A stretch of DNA of 25,643 bases from DAIOHQ01 sp036744635 (GTDB lineage: Bacteria; Planctomycetota; Phycisphaerae; Tepidisphaerales; Tepidisphaeraceae): assembly GCA_036744635.1 (NCBI GenBank), contig DAIOHQ010000036.1:1-25643 (forward strand), in the 5' to 3' direction. How positions within the stretch are numbered: the stretch's first letter is position 1; every line of letters starts with the position of its first letter. The translations under genes were made by a program, and so were the position numbers. Below the pieces are notes generated by a model, which searched no databases, was not told where the DNA came from, and saw only the letters and a list, made by a program, of their open reading frames with translations. Positions 1-8,310 of this stretch are shown here, piece after piece.

Positions 1-1
1 G

Positions 2-364
2 ACTCCCGCCGATTATCCCATTCTACTCCATCTCCCGGATTTGTGGACGCACCCGGAGCGTGTGATCCTACAGGCGGTGCTAGACCTTGTTGAATCTACG
101 GTCTATCCTATAAAGGCATTCATTCTGGAAAAAACGCGGTACGGCATCGCATATCGCAGGGCGATTGCGAGCAGCTTGTTCGAGTTGGAGAAAATTGAGA
201 AGTACCTCCTACACATCGACGATGAAGGCGTACGTAGGAACTTTGAACACCCTGTCAATGCAGGAGTTGCGGAATGTCGAAAACAACTCGGTCGACAGCA
301 TCTCGAGGGCACCACCCCCAGCTCGCTCGTGTTTCCAGACGGAGTACCCCGCAACAGAAAGTAA
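2..364 (+). CDS. 3' end of an unrecognised protein (partial)
   Basis: The reading frame is open from the left edge to a TAA at 362-364, giving about 120 residues. A TTG at 41 could serve as a start, but the frame continues upstream without a stop, so this is most likely the end of a longer gene. The visible part is mixed helical and charged (LVESTVYPIKAFILEKTRYG, then LFELEKIEKYLLHIDDEG), with no motif I recognise, no membrane segment and no signal peptide. The last 30 residues (GTTPSSLVFPDGVPRNRK) look less like a folded domain. No function is proposed. The gene could also be degraded, since the DNA that follows is repeat-rich and noncoding. Confidence 0.4.
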   Translation, partial: TPADYPILLHLPDLWTHPERVILQAVLDLVESTVYPIKAFILEKTRYGIAYRRAIASSLFELEKIEKYLLHIDDEGVRRNFEHPVNAGVAECRKQLGRQHLEGTTPSSLVFPDGVPRNRK

Positions 365-576
365 CTTCGTGGGGGAATGAAACGGGGATGGGAATGAAAC
401 GGGAACGCCCCTGGTTATCACCTTCTTGCTCCCTACTACTCCGGCTTTCGGCTATCTCTCCGGCCGCAGGTTGTAGGCCTTGAACTTCCCTTCTTGATCC
501 TCGATTCGACCACGGGTCATCTTCCCATCGTATATCCCACTGCTACCCCGGGCCAACCACGCGCGCAACTATCGAA

Positions 577-605
577 TTGCGCGCCCGGCGCGCCGCCAGC
601 GCAAC
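577..605. repeat. 29-bp direct repeat, copy 1
   Basis: Identical over 29 bp to 741-769. It begins TTGCGC and ends GCGCAAC, so each copy can fold on itself, with GCGCGCC words in the middle. Copy 1 also pairs with DNA just upstream: GCGCGCAA at 561-568 is the exact reverse complement of TTGCGCGC at 577-584. Confidence 0.7.
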
Positions 606-690
606 GCCTGAGAACCACAAAATCCCCAAAATAAAAAAATCTTTCCCCGGCGCCCCGTCGCCCCCTCGCGTCTAACTCCCGTTCCCACAA

Positions 691-722
691 TCATCTGTGA
701 ACATCTGTGCCCCATCTGTGGC
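691..722. repeat. ATCTGTG short-word repeat
   Basis: The word ATCTGTG occurs three times, at 693-699, 703-709 and 714-720, spaced 10-11 bp apart. Similar strings recur between genes in several bacterial groups as far as I recall. No function is evident. Confidence 0.5.
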
Positions 723-740
723 CAATCCCTCTTCCAGGTG

Positions 741-769
741 TTGCGCGCCCGGCGCGCCGCCAGCGCAAC
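741..769. repeat. 29-bp direct repeat, copy 2
   Basis: Perfect second copy of 577-605, 164 bp downstream in the same orientation, bounded by TTGCGC and GCGCAAC. Confidence 0.7.
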
Positions 770-857
770 TACGCCCCTCTATAGAGAGACCGATGTTTTT
801 TCGAAAAGGAGGCCGACATGTTCCCCAACCAACCATTCATCGCCAGCGCCCCCTCCC

Positions 858-1030
858 CAAATTTGAAATTTGCATTTTTCAATTTTCAATTTGCAATTCC
901 CTCCCCTGCGCCCCTCCAAATGTCCCACTCCCCAAAAAATGTCCCACAAACTCCATTCTTCACAAATGACCAAGGACAAATGACTTATGACCAACCCATG
1001 TCCCAAAATGTCCCCAAATGTCCCACATTG
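858..1030. repeat. AT-rich interspersed repeat block
   Basis: A sharp drop in GC content with AATTTGAAATTTGCA-like words (858-901), then four AAATGTCCC words (918-926, 938-945, 1007-1014 and 1016-1025) around a run of TGACCAAGGACAAATGACTT type. It contrasts strongly with the GC-rich surroundings and lies upstream of the methyltransferase start. Confidence 0.5.
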
Positions 1031-1156
1031 CAAAATCACTTTCCGACCTCTGCTCGCCTCTCGCCGTTTCGCGACTCGACTGAGCTCGCCGAAGTCCCAT
1101 TCGCCGTTTCCTCCCCGCGTTTCTCCACCTTCGCCGTTGACACTATTGTGGAGAGA

Positions 1157-1912
1157 ATGCAAAGCGAGACGGCCAGCATAGTCCACCGCCGGCGGCTGCG
1201 CCTGTTGAAGAGGATTCACCGGCGCTATCAGACCGTCTCCTTCACCGTGCGGATTGGGACGGAGGGCCAGGGGGGTTTGGTGATTCCGTTCACTCGCATC
1301 GCCGACCCCGATCGCGTCCTCGACGAAGTGGCCGAAGAAGATGGCCGCCGCGAAAAACTCGGCGGCCGGCGCCTGGAAGATGATGAGCTGCACCTGCCTT
1401 ATTGGGCGGAGCTGTGGGATAGCGCCTATGGCATCGGCCAATACCTCGCCGAACAGCAGGCGGCCGGCGCATTGCAAAATGTGCATTCGGTGCTCGATCT
1501 GGGATGCGGAATGGGCCTGGCCGGAACCACCGCGGCCGCGCTGGGCCTCAACGTCCTCTTCGCCGATCTGGAGGCCCCGGCCCTGCTCTTCGCGGAGATG
1601 AACAGCCTCGGCTACCCCGGCCGCGCCCGCACGCGCCGGCTGAACTGGCGAACCGATCGCCTGGGGGAGCGCTTTGAGCTGATTCTGGGCGCGGACATTC
1701 TCTATGAGAAGGTGCAGTGGCCCCATCTGGATGCGTTTTGGAAGCATCATCTGGCGGATGACGGTCTGGTCGTGCTGGGTGAGCCGGGAAGACAGACAGG
1801 GGATTTGTTCGAGCAGTGGGTCGGCGGCCAGGGCTGGACGCTGACACGCACCGAAGAGCGCGTCCAGACGCGGGAAAAGCCGATCCGCTTGTTTGAGCTG
1901 CGGCGACGATGA
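1157..1912 (+). CDS. class I SAM-dependent methyltransferase (Methyltransf_16/METTL21-like)
   Basis: A 251-residue protein with a clear Rossmann-type SAM-binding motif I, VLDLGCGMGLAG, near residues 113-124, followed by acidic motif II (VLFADLE). Before it is a segment typical of lysine-methyltransferase-like proteins (DELHLPYWAELWDSAYGIG), and after it comes LILGADILYE, matching the post-motif of the METTL21/nicotinamide-methyltransferase-like group. The substrate is unknown; members of this group often methylate lysines of proteins. The frame stays open upstream to 818, but that part is translated repeat DNA. The start is therefore placed at ATG 1157, with GGAG at 1150-1153; GTG 1148 is an alternative. 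The gene stands alone, convergent with the minus-strand lipid operon. Confidence 0.85.
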   Translation: MQSETASIVHRRRLRLLKRIHRRYQTVSFTVRIGTEGQGGLVIPFTRIADPDRVLDEVAEEDGRREKLGGRRLEDDELHLPYWAELWDSAYGIGQYLAEQQAAGALQNVHSVLDLGCGMGLAGTTAAALGLNVLFADLEAPALLFAEMNSLGYPGRARTRRLNWRTDRLGERFELILGADILYEKVQWPHLDAFWKHHLADDGLVVLGEPGRQTGDLFEQWVGGQGWTLTRTEERVQTREKPIRLFELRRR

Positions 1913-2435
1913 TGAGGATGGTGGATTGTTAGCTGCCAATAGTCACTTGCGTGACCAAGGAGAAGGTAGACCAATGACGAAGAACCCTGCAACAAAAAAA
2001 CGCCCGCGTTTTTGCGTGAGCAAAACAGCGAGCGTCGAATACGGAACGATCCGCCTGTGGCGTGTGAGTGCGGTTCAGTCAAACCCTAAAGTAAGGTGGG
2101 GAAAATGTAGCCGATCGGGAGGGTTCTCCCGTCTGTCTAGCTCTTCGCTTCCCGTCTTTGGCCGGCCGCAAAACTTCACGACCGGCGCCGCGGGCATGCT
2201 CCGAGAGAGCGGCTATCCCCAAGGGTTGATTATAGGTTTAACCAAATATTTGCACTCCAATCTCGTTCACCGCAGAACATCCGTATCTGCAGATAATATC
2301 GGCGCGAGCAGTCTGGAGCAATCAAAGAATAGCGGATCTGTGCGGTCCGACCGCTTTATCGCAAGATGCTGGAAAACGGCGGTTGAAGGCGGCACAAGCG
2401 TTGAAATGGGCGGGGAGACCCCGCCTTTACGGTTG
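1913..2435. other. intergenic region without recognised content
   Basis: About 520 bases separate the convergent methyltransferase and pgsA genes. Open frames exist on both strands, but none shows a domain or convincing composition. I found no clear terminator, RNA gene or repeat. Confidence 0.5.
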
Positions 2436-3077
2436 TTATGTCGGCAGGCGGCGGGCACGGAACTGGCGCCAGCCTTCCAGGAGATAGTCGGCGCAGGAGA
2501 GAATGGAAACGAGGGCGACGGAGTACCAGAGGTAGCGGGTGAGGTAGCGGGCGACGTTTGGCCGAAAGGCGGGGGCGAGGAGAGTGGCGATGACCATGGC
2601 GAGCTGAAAGACGGTGGAGAGCTTGCCGAGGATGCGCGGGGTGACGGAGACTTTGCCGACGATCATCAGCAGCACCATCGTGCCGGCGGCGACGATGACG
2701 TCTTTGCCGTAGACGGCGAGCACGACCGGCCAGGGGATCGCGTAGTTGGGGGGAGCGATCCAGTCGAGGCTGAGCAGGATGACCGAGCAGGCGATGAGGA
2801 TTTTGTCGGCGATGGGATCGAGGATGGTGCCAAGCTTGCTGGACTGGTTGAGGCGACGGGCGAGATAGCCGTCGAGCTTATCGGTGAGGGCCATGATGGC
2901 GAAGATGATCAGCGCCCCCCAGCGAACGGATTGCGGCTGGCGATGAGCGGTGACGAGCATCGACCAGATGAAAATCGGCAGCAGGAGAAGACGGAGCATG
3001 GTGAGGCCCATCGGCCAGGTGAGCGGCCAAAGCCCGGCGGGGAGGTGAATGTCGAGGGTGCGCTTTTGTTTGGGCAC
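2436..3077 (-). CDS. pgsA: CDP-diacylglycerol-glycerol-3-phosphate 3-phosphatidyltransferase (PgsA)
   Basis: This 213-residue integral membrane enzyme transfers a phosphatidyl group from CDP-diacylglycerol to glycerol 3-phosphate, the committed step to phosphatidylglycerol. The full CDP-alcohol phosphatidyltransferase signature D-x2-DG-x2-AR-x8-G-x3-D-x3-D is present: D66, D69-G70, A73-R74, G83, D87 and D91. The N-terminal WPMGLTMLRLLLLPIF matches the usual PgsA start of the first helix, and four to five hydrophobic segments follow. The start is GTG at 3077, 30 bp after the MobA-like gene, so the two are probably co-transcribed. It is the last gene of the minus-strand lipid cluster. Other CDP-alcohol transferases cannot be excluded, but the intact motif and length fit PgsA. 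Confidence 0.85.
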   Translation of the reverse strand: MPKQKRTLDIHLPAGLWPLTWPMGLTMLRLLLLPIFIWSMLVTAHRQPQSVRWGALIIFAIMALTDKLDGYLARRLNQSSKLGTILDPIADKILIACSVILLSLDWIAPPNYAIPWPVVLAVYGKDVIVAAGTMVLLMIVGKVSVTPRILGKLSTVFQLAMVIATLLAPAFRPNVARYLTRYLWYSVALVSILSCADYLLEGWRQFRARRLPT

Positions 3078-3107
3078 GTGGGGATTGTAAGGGATGTGGA
3101 GTGGTTG

Positions 3108-3770
3108 TCATTCGTCCGTGGTCCGTGGTCCGTTGTCCGTTGCAAAGGGGAGGGAGGCGGTGAAGTTGGTGAGGTCGGCGGGGTCATTCAGATTCGTCCA
3201 GACCTCTGCGGGCCAGTGCGCGGGAGCGTCGAGAACGATGAACTCGGGGTGTTTGGAGAGGGACCAAACCGATCGCCGGCCACACTGGAGTTGGTCGGCG
3301 ACGAGGGAGCGAGCCTCGGCGCGGAGGGCGAAGGGGAAAGGTTCGATGATGTGATCCGCGCCGCTGGGGTGGCGTGTCATCAGGCCAAGAGCGGCGGGTA
3401 AAGCCTGAAATTGCTGGAGGATCCAGTCGAGCATCTCGGGGCGAATAGCGGGCATGTCGACAGTGGTGATCAGGGCGATCTCGGTTGGCTCAAGGTGCTC
3501 AAGAACGGTAAGGACGCCTCGCAGCGGGCCCAGCCCCGGCGTGGGATCAACCAGTTCGCGATCGAAGCGCTCGCACGCCGGCGGATGCTCGCGGCCGGGG
3601 GCGGTGACGAGGAGCGTGCGGCCGGGCCAGCGCAGGCGGTCGAGCAGGTAGGCGAGAATCGGCTGGCCGCCGATGAGCAAGTTGGCCTTGGGCTCGCCCA
3701 TCCGCGCGCCTTCGCCTCCAGCGAGGATGGCCAGCGTGGGTTGCGGCGGGGCGGTGGGGCGGTCGCTCAT
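3108..3770 (-). CDS. MobA-like nucleotidyltransferase
   Basis: A 220-residue protein of the NTP_transf_3 family. The N-terminus carries the nucleotide-binding loop LAGGEGARMGEPK (residues 16-28), followed by GPLRGV and the metal-site-like VDMPAI. MobA uses GTP to make molybdenum guanine dinucleotide, but relatives use other nucleotides and substrates. No other molybdenum-cofactor gene is visible here, and the next gene, 30 bp downstream, is a CDP-alcohol phosphatidyltransferase, so the substrate stays open. ATG 3770 is chosen over an in-frame TTG at 3785. The C-terminal residues NGPRTTDE are encoded by the tandem heptamer repeat at 3114-3141, so the original C-terminus was probably replaced or extended by a repeat insertion. 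Confidence 0.75.
   Translation of the reverse strand: MSDRPTAPPQPTLAILAGGEGARMGEPKANLLIGGQPILAYLLDRLRWPGRTLLVTAPGREHPPACERFDRELVDPTPGLGPLRGVLTVLEHLEPTEIALITTVDMPAIRPEMLDWILQQFQALPAALGLMTRHPSGADHIIEPFPFALRAEARSLVADQLQCGRRSVWSLSKHPEFIVLDAPAHWPAEVWTNLNDPADLTNFTASLPFATDNGPRTTDE
3114..3141. repeat. GTCCGTK heptamer repeat within a gene end
   Basis: Four adjacent 7-bp units (GTCCGTG, GTCCGTG, GTCCGTT, GTCCGTT). The same word forms the arms of the hairpin at 8311-8378. Here the repeat supplies the last codons of the MobA-like gene. Confidence 0.8.
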
Positions 3771-3795
3771 GGAAAGGTCCTGCAAGCGAATTGCA

Positions 3796-4263
3796 TCATC
3801 CCCGTTTGGCCAGCAACTGTTCCAGCGTGTCGAGCAATGCGGCCTGGGCCGGGTTGATTTTTCGCCGGGCTTCGGCGAGGGGATAATACTCCGCGCGATC
3901 GACCTCGGGAAATTCCGTTTGCCTGCCCGATTTGGGCGGCCATTCCATGGAGAAGGCGTTGCTTTTGAAGGCGGAGAGGTCGAGGTCGGCCTCGGCGGCG
4001 AAGGCGTGGACGATCTTGCCGGCCTTTTGCTTCACCTGGCCGAGGTCAATGGCGCTGTCGGGCGCTGGCAGGCCGAGTTCCTCCTGAAATTCGCGGCGGG
4101 CGGCGGCCAGAGGGGTCTCGGGGTCGACGAATTCACCTTTGGGGATGGACCAGGCGCCGAGGTCCTTGTTCTTCCAGAATGGTCCGCCAGGGTGAACGAG
4201 AAGAACCTCCAGCACACCCTCCTGTAGACGATATACGAGTAATCCGGCGCTTTGGCGAGACAT
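3796..4263 (-). CDS. Nudix hydrolase
   Basis: A 155-residue protein with a perfect Nudix box G-x5-E-x7-REUxEExGU at residues 43-65 (G43, E49, then REFQEELGL at 57-65), which binds the metals that activate water for cleaving a nucleoside diphosphate linked to another group. The opening SAGLLVYR and the tail INPAQAALLDTLEQLL are typical of Nudix proteins described as predicted NTP pyrophosphohydrolases. The substrate is not evident. Within a cluster that makes CDP-linked lipid intermediates, a role in removing CDP-alcohols or damaged nucleotides is possible but inferred. It starts 9 bp after ynbD and ends 25 bp before the MobA-like gene. Confidence 0.85.
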   Translation of the reverse strand: MSRQSAGLLVYRLQEGVLEVLLVHPGGPFWKNKDLGAWSIPKGEFVDPETPLAAARREFQEELGLPAPDSAIDLGQVKQKAGKIVHAFAAEADLDLSAFKSNAFSMEWPPKSGRQTEFPEVDRAEYYPLAEARRKINPAQAALLDTLEQLLAKRG

Positions 4264-4272
4264 GTCAATCCC

Positions 4273-5616
4273 TCATTGCTGGAGATATTCCCGCACGCCG
4301 GCGAGGGCTCTGGGAGTGATGACGACGGGGCGAAGGCATTGGATTTTTTCGATGGCCTGCTCGAGCGTCTGGGCGACTTTTGTCTTGACCATCCAGGCGG
4401 CGACGATGGCGGTGGTGCGGGTGTATCCCAGGGCGCAGTGGACGTAGACGATGCCGTGTTGGGCTTGGGCGTCGATGAAGGCGACACATTCGGCGACTTG
4501 GTCGGGCGCGGGGGCGGTGGAGTCGAGGATGGGAACGTTGAGGTAGCGCAGGGCGCGGAAGGCGCCCGGCTCGTTGTACTCAGCGGTGAGATCGAGCACG
4601 GCGGTGACGCCGGATGCGACAAGCTGCTTCGCCTCGGAACTGCAGAGGAAGCGGCCGGCCCAGACGTTGGACGTGATGCTGCACCAGAATGGCCGGCGGC
4701 GGGTATAGCGGATGCGCCAGAGGACGGCGGCGAGTAGATACGGGCCGAGGATGATGCGGGTGGTGAAAGGAATTACGCCTTGGCGCTTGCGGAAGATGCG
4801 CTCGCCGGAGAAGGCGTATCCGACGGCCAGGACGGCGGTGGTGATGGCCGGCCAGATGAGAATGTAGCCCCAGGGGCGCAGGGCGGTGGCGGCAAGGAGC
4901 AAGATGGTGGTGAGGAGTGAGTAAATCCAGACGAGCTTTGCGTTGAGCACGCGGCCGCGAAATTGCGGTCGCTCGATGGCGCGAACGGGGAAGAGGTAGT
5001 AGCAGAAGATCGCCAGGAACTGGCCGGTGATGACGTCGAGGGCGTGGTGCTGGTAAGTCAGTAGTGTTGAGACGCCGATGAGCACGAACCACCCTTGCAG
5101 CACCAGACGGAGTGCTCGCCTGGTGTGGCGGGTGTAGACGACCCAGATGAGCGAGCGCAGGGCGATGTGCAGCGAGGGCGCCAGGTTGTAGGGCATGTCG
5201 ATCTTGTGGAGAAAGACGAACCAGGCGGCGAAGATGCCCTGGGGAATTTTCCGCTCGAACTCCAGGCGCATGGGGAAGAGCAGGAAGCAGACGCCCGCGA
5301 CGAGAATGACAAAGATGACGCGCCGGGCGTGGGCGCGGAGTTCTTCTTTGCTGGTGCAGAGGAAATAGGAACCGAAGAAGAACAGGTCGATCGACATGTA
5401 GGGCACGATCATGGCCGGCACGAAGGGGATGTATTTTTCCCAGGAAAAGCGGACGCAGGCGACGTCGGTGCGGAGCGAGGTGAGGTAGTTGCAGGTGGCG
5501 TAGACAAGCCAGAAGAGGATCGAGAGGGCGATGGCGTAGAACGCGCAGGCGACCCAGGGATGGCGGGCCTGGGCGTCGTCAGCGGGAGCAACGGGAACCG
5601 CGGCGGCCACGCTCAT
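4273..5616 (-). CDS. ynbD: PAP2-type phosphatase fused to dual-specificity phosphatase (YnbD-like)
   Basis: A 447-residue membrane protein with two catalytic modules. Residues 21-300 hold several hydrophobic helices and a PAP2/inositol-phosphorylceramide-synthase-like site: PSLH (147-150) and TYQHHALDV (188-195) with H190/H191 and D194. The C-terminal 140 residues form a dual-specificity phosphatase domain with HCALGYTR (C394, R400; CX5R loop) and a likely general acid D365. This architecture is that of E. coli YnbD. DSP-type enzymes include PTPMT1, the mitochondrial phosphatidylglycerophosphate phosphatase, so dephosphorylation of a lipid head group is a reasonable inference. The start overlaps the stop of ynbC by 4 bp (ATGA), indicating translational coupling; the Nudix gene follows after 9 bp. 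Confidence 0.85.
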   Translation of the reverse strand: MSVAAAVPVAPADDAQARHPWVACAFYAIALSILFWLVYATCNYLTSLRTDVACVRFSWEKYIPFVPAMIVPYMSIDLFFFGSYFLCTSKEELRAHARRVIFVILVAGVCFLLFPMRLEFERKIPQGIFAAWFVFLHKIDMPYNLAPSLHIALRSLIWVVYTRHTRRALRLVLQGWFVLIGVSTLLTYQHHALDVITGQFLAIFCYYLFPVRAIERPQFRGRVLNAKLVWIYSLLTTILLLAATALRPWGYILIWPAITTAVLAVGYAFSGERIFRKRQGVIPFTTRIILGPYLLAAVLWRIRYTRRRPFWCSITSNVWAGRFLCSSEAKQLVASGVTAVLDLTAEYNEPGAFRALRYLNVPILDSTAPAPDQVAECVAFIDAQAQHGIVYVHCALGYTRTTAIVAAWMVKTKVAQTLEQAIEKIQCLRPVVITPRALAGVREYLQQ

Positions 5617-7379
5617 GGTGCTGCTCTCCGGGCCGTGGATACCGTGAAGATACCGTCCTCGTCGATGGCCATCGACAGCTTTTCGAAGCCGGCCGATCGC
5701 ACCAGCTCATCCATCTCCGCCTGGGTGCGGCGGCGCATGATCCAGGGCTTTTGCTCGCGATTGGTGAGCACGCGGGCGATCATTTCCACCTGCGGATGCC
5801 AGGGCTGGTTGGTGTAGAGGAGATATCCGCCGCGTTCCACGGCGGAGGCCAGGCCGCGCAGCGAGCGCAGGACTGGATCGTTGTCGGGAAAGAGTTCGTA
5901 CAGGCCGGAGACAATGGCGATGTTGAAGCGCGGGCGGAGGGAAGCCAGGTTCTGCTCGTCGAAGGCATCGCCGGGGGCGAAGGTTACGTTCTTCAGGTCC
6001 ATCTGCGCCGCCAGCGTTCTGCCGGCATCAAGGGCGGCGGTATTTTGGTCGCGGATGAGGGCCAAGGCGGAGCCGCCGGCGAGGTCCTTGAGCGCATCCA
6101 GAATGTAGCGGCCCGGACCGCCGGCAATGTCGAGGATGCGCGGCACTTGTCCAGCTTCGCGCACACGGGCGATTGCATTGCGGAGGGCGTTCTGCAGGTT
6201 GATCTTGCGCTGGCGGATGCCGCGCCAGCCGACGGTGTTGAGATAGATGCGGTCGGTGAGCCGGCCGATGGCCGTGATGCCGCGGGCACGGTTCTCGTAG
6301 ATGTAGTCGAGCGACTGCCCGGAATCGAAGCCCCTGCGCCAACCGAGCCGGATGCCGGCGCTGAGCCGGCCAAGGGTTTTCAGATAGACTTTCTGCGCGG
6401 CCAAGGCGAGGCGTTTGGGGGAATAGATTGGGAGCGGCCGGCATAAGCCATCGTATTCGCGTTTGGTATATCCCTCGCGGTCGGCGCGCAGGAGCGGGTT
6501 GGACTGGGGCGCGGTGTCGAAGACACCTTCGATGAACCGCTTCACCTCCGCGATGGGTTTGGCGCGACCTGCCTCGTGGAAAATGGAGTGATAGAATCCA
6601 GGATATTCAACGTGCTGTTTGATGGCGGAGGAGAGGCGGTTGAAGAATTTCTTCTGGGCGCTGTTTTTGACCACCCAGTCGGACCCGGCCGACAGCAGCA
6701 GCGTGGGCGTGCGTATGGCGCCGGCGTCGGCCAGCAGGCGTGTGGCGGCATCCTGCAGGCCAAGCAAGATGTTCACCGCGATCTGCCGAGAGACCAGCGG
6801 ATCGCGCGCGTACGCTTCCGCCTGGGCGGCATCGTGCGTCAGCATCGTGCCTTTCACGTAGCTCTTGATGAACGGCCGGCCGCCGAACTTCATCCGCAGG
6901 CGCAGCGCGGGGAGAGCGCAGGGAATATACAGCTTCACGCGGAAGGCGGGGGTGGCCAGGATCATCGCGCGGATGGGCGGGGCGAAATCATGGACGTAAG
7001 CGCTGACGACCACGCCGGCGACGCTGTGGCCGAGCAGAACCATATCCTGTACGGAAATTTGATGCTCATCGCGGACATGTCGCACGAACGCATCGACATC
7101 TTTGACCATTCCGCCAAAGGAGTCGGCATAGCCGCGTTCGCCGGGAGATCGGCCGTGGCCGCGGGCATCCCAGGCGAAAACGGCGGTGTCATGGAGATCC
7201 AGGTCGCCAACGAAGTCGAGATAGCGCCCGGAATGCTCGTGGCCGCGATGAAAGAGCAACAGGGCGCGACCGGCCGGAGCGGTGGGCAGCCAGGCGCGGT
7301 AGAACAGAGGCGTGCCATCCCACGAGGGCATGGTGTGTTCGGAGATCAGGGTCTGAGGTTCTGCGTGTGCGATGGTCAT
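5613..7379 (-). CDS. ynbC: alpha/beta hydrolase fused to SAM methyltransferase (YnbC-like)
   Basis: A 588-residue two-domain protein. Residues 15-290 are a monoglyceride-lipase-like alpha/beta hydrolase with oxyanion region HRGHEHSGRY (44-53), nucleophile GHSVAG (S119), acid SAGSDW (D234) and histidine GFYHSIFHE (H264). Residues 400-588 are a class I methyltransferase with SAM loop LDIAGGPGRY (416-425) and the acidic segment GDAF (470-473). The same fusion is E. coli YnbC. The hydrolase should act on an acyl ester, probably lipid; the methyl acceptor is unknown. No signal peptide or membrane helix is seen, so it is probably cytoplasmic or peripheral. It is translationally coupled to ynbD through ATGA, and 167 bp separate it from the acyltransferase upstream. 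It could be bifunctional on one lipid or simply joined for co-regulation. Confidence 0.85.
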   Translation of the reverse strand: MTIAHAEPQTLISEHTMPSWDGTPLFYRAWLPTAPAGRALLLFHRGHEHSGRYLDFVGDLDLHDTAVFAWDARGHGRSPGERGYADSFGGMVKDVDAFVRHVRDEHQISVQDMVLLGHSVAGVVVSAYVHDFAPPIRAMILATPAFRVKLYIPCALPALRLRMKFGGRPFIKSYVKGTMLTHDAAQAEAYARDPLVSRQIAVNILLGLQDAATRLLADAGAIRTPTLLLSAGSDWVVKNSAQKKFFNRLSSAIKQHVEYPGFYHSIFHEAGRAKPIAEVKRFIEGVFDTAPQSNPLLRADREGYTKREYDGLCRPLPIYSPKRLALAAQKVYLKTLGRLSAGIRLGWRRGFDSGQSLDYIYENRARGITAIGRLTDRIYLNTVGWRGIRQRKINLQNALRNAIARVREAGQVPRILDIAGGPGRYILDALKDLAGGSALALIRDQNTAALDAGRTLAAQMDLKNVTFAPGDAFDEQNLASLRPRFNIAIVSGLYELFPDNDPVLRSLRGLASAVERGGYLLYTNQPWHPQVEMIARVLTNREQKPWIMRRRTQAEMDELVRSAGFEKLSMAIDEDGIFTVSTARRAAP

Positions 7380-7546
7380 GGTCCGATCCGGTGCGAGAAC
7401 CGCCCCACCGCATTGGCTGTGCAGTTCTCGTGCCTGATCGGAGGCTATCTTAACTTGTGGATCTGCCTGGGACTACAACGGAGGATGTGCCGCCGTTGTG
7501 CATGGTTATGTGCATTGGATGCCGGGGGTTGTGCAACGGATGCACG

Positions 7547-8263
7547 CTACGAAGGTTTCGAAAGGTTGCCAACGGTGCTCCGCAAATCCTCGCACACCAT
7601 CCGCGCGGCTTCCTTGCCGGTGAGGTGGTCATACGTGCGCGGGGTGCCGATGTGCAGTCGCACGCGACGCGGACGGGGCAGCCATTTACCCTTCGGCCAC
7701 GCGGCATGCGCGCCTTCCACATAGCACGGCACGACAGGGATTGATGTTCCGGCGAGCAGCAGGCCGATGCCGCCGCGAAATGGTCCGATCTGGCCGGTGG
7801 TGCAGCGCGTTCCTTCCGGGAAGATGATCAGCACGTTGCCCGGATTTTCCAGCAGCTTGCGGCAGAGGGCGACGCTGTGGCGGACGTGCAGTTGGCGGTG
7901 AAACGGCAGGGCGTTGACCAGCAGCACCGCGGCCGCCAGGCGCGGCCAGCTTACGAAGAAATAGTCGGCGGCCGCCGCGGGGAAGGTGTGATGCAGCATT
8001 CGCAACGGCATGGCCGACGCCAGGCAGAGGGCGTCGAGATGGCTGGAATGATTGGCGACGAGGACGAACGATCCTTCCTTCGGCAGGTTCTCCCGGCCGA
8101 TTACCTCAAAGCGATGACAGAGGCGCAGCGCCCCACGGAGAATGATGGCGGCCAGCGAGCGCACGGCGTAGGTGAGCAGATCAGGCTCGCGCGGGAAGCG
8201 CTTGAGGCGCTGGACAAAGGTGTCGTCGAGATCGTCGGCGGGATGGTAGTGCCATTCTTCCAC
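7547..8263 (-). CDS. lysophospholipid acyltransferase (PlsC family)
   Basis: A 238-residue protein of the PlsC/1-acyl-glycerol-3-phosphate acyltransferase family. It has the catalytic HX4D motif NHSSHLD (H72, D77) and the phosphate-binding motif FPEGTR (148-153), followed by GIGLLLAGTSIPVVPCYVEG, the usual block IV region. The substrate may be lysophosphatidic acid or another lysolipid. The E. coli ynb operon as I recall it lacks this gene, so it is an added step between the YnbB-like and YnbC-like genes. GTG 8263 is taken as start, with no good ribosome-binding site upstream. A repeat hairpin fills much of the 116-bp gap to the cytidylyltransferase gene. Confidence 0.85.
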   Translation of the reverse strand: MEEWHYHPADDLDDTFVQRLKRFPREPDLLTYAVRSLAAIILRGALRLCHRFEVIGRENLPKEGSFVLVANHSSHLDALCLASAMPLRMLHHTFPAAAADYFFVSWPRLAAAVLLVNALPFHRQLHVRHSVALCRKLLENPGNVLIIFPEGTRCTTGQIGPFRGGIGLLLAGTSIPVVPCYVEGAHAAWPKGKWLPRPRRVRLHIGTPRTYDHLTGKEAARMVCEDLRSTVGNLSKPS

Positions 8264-8310
8264 AAAAGAAGTCTAGCAGCGATGAGAAGAATCAGTAGCC
8301 AGTTGTTCCA

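Larger units (their letters stand above)
365..1156. other. repeat-rich intergenic region
   Basis: I see no credible gene in these roughly 790 bases. The stretch holds a 29-bp direct repeat in two copies (577-605 and 741-769), a run of ATCTGTG words (691-722), an AT-rich block of AATTTGAAATTT-like words with repeated AAATGTCCC words (858-1030), and two TCGCCGTTTC words near 1060-1115. Frames that stay open across it on both strands read as low-complexity translation. Confidence 0.6.

Noticed and set aside
779..1939. A 386-codon open frame on the minus strand
   Set aside because: It is antisense to the methyltransferase with clear SAM motifs and runs through interspersed repeats.
1893..3401. 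A 502-codon open frame on the + strand
   Set aside because: It covers the antisense of pgsA and the MobA-like gene; composition is Gly/Glu/Asp-rich without motifs.
7385..7435. CGAGAAC/GTTCTCG inverted repeat between the acyltransferase and ynbC genes as an operator
   Set aside because: The 7-bp arms with a long spacer and no promoter nearby are too weak to support a regulatory call.
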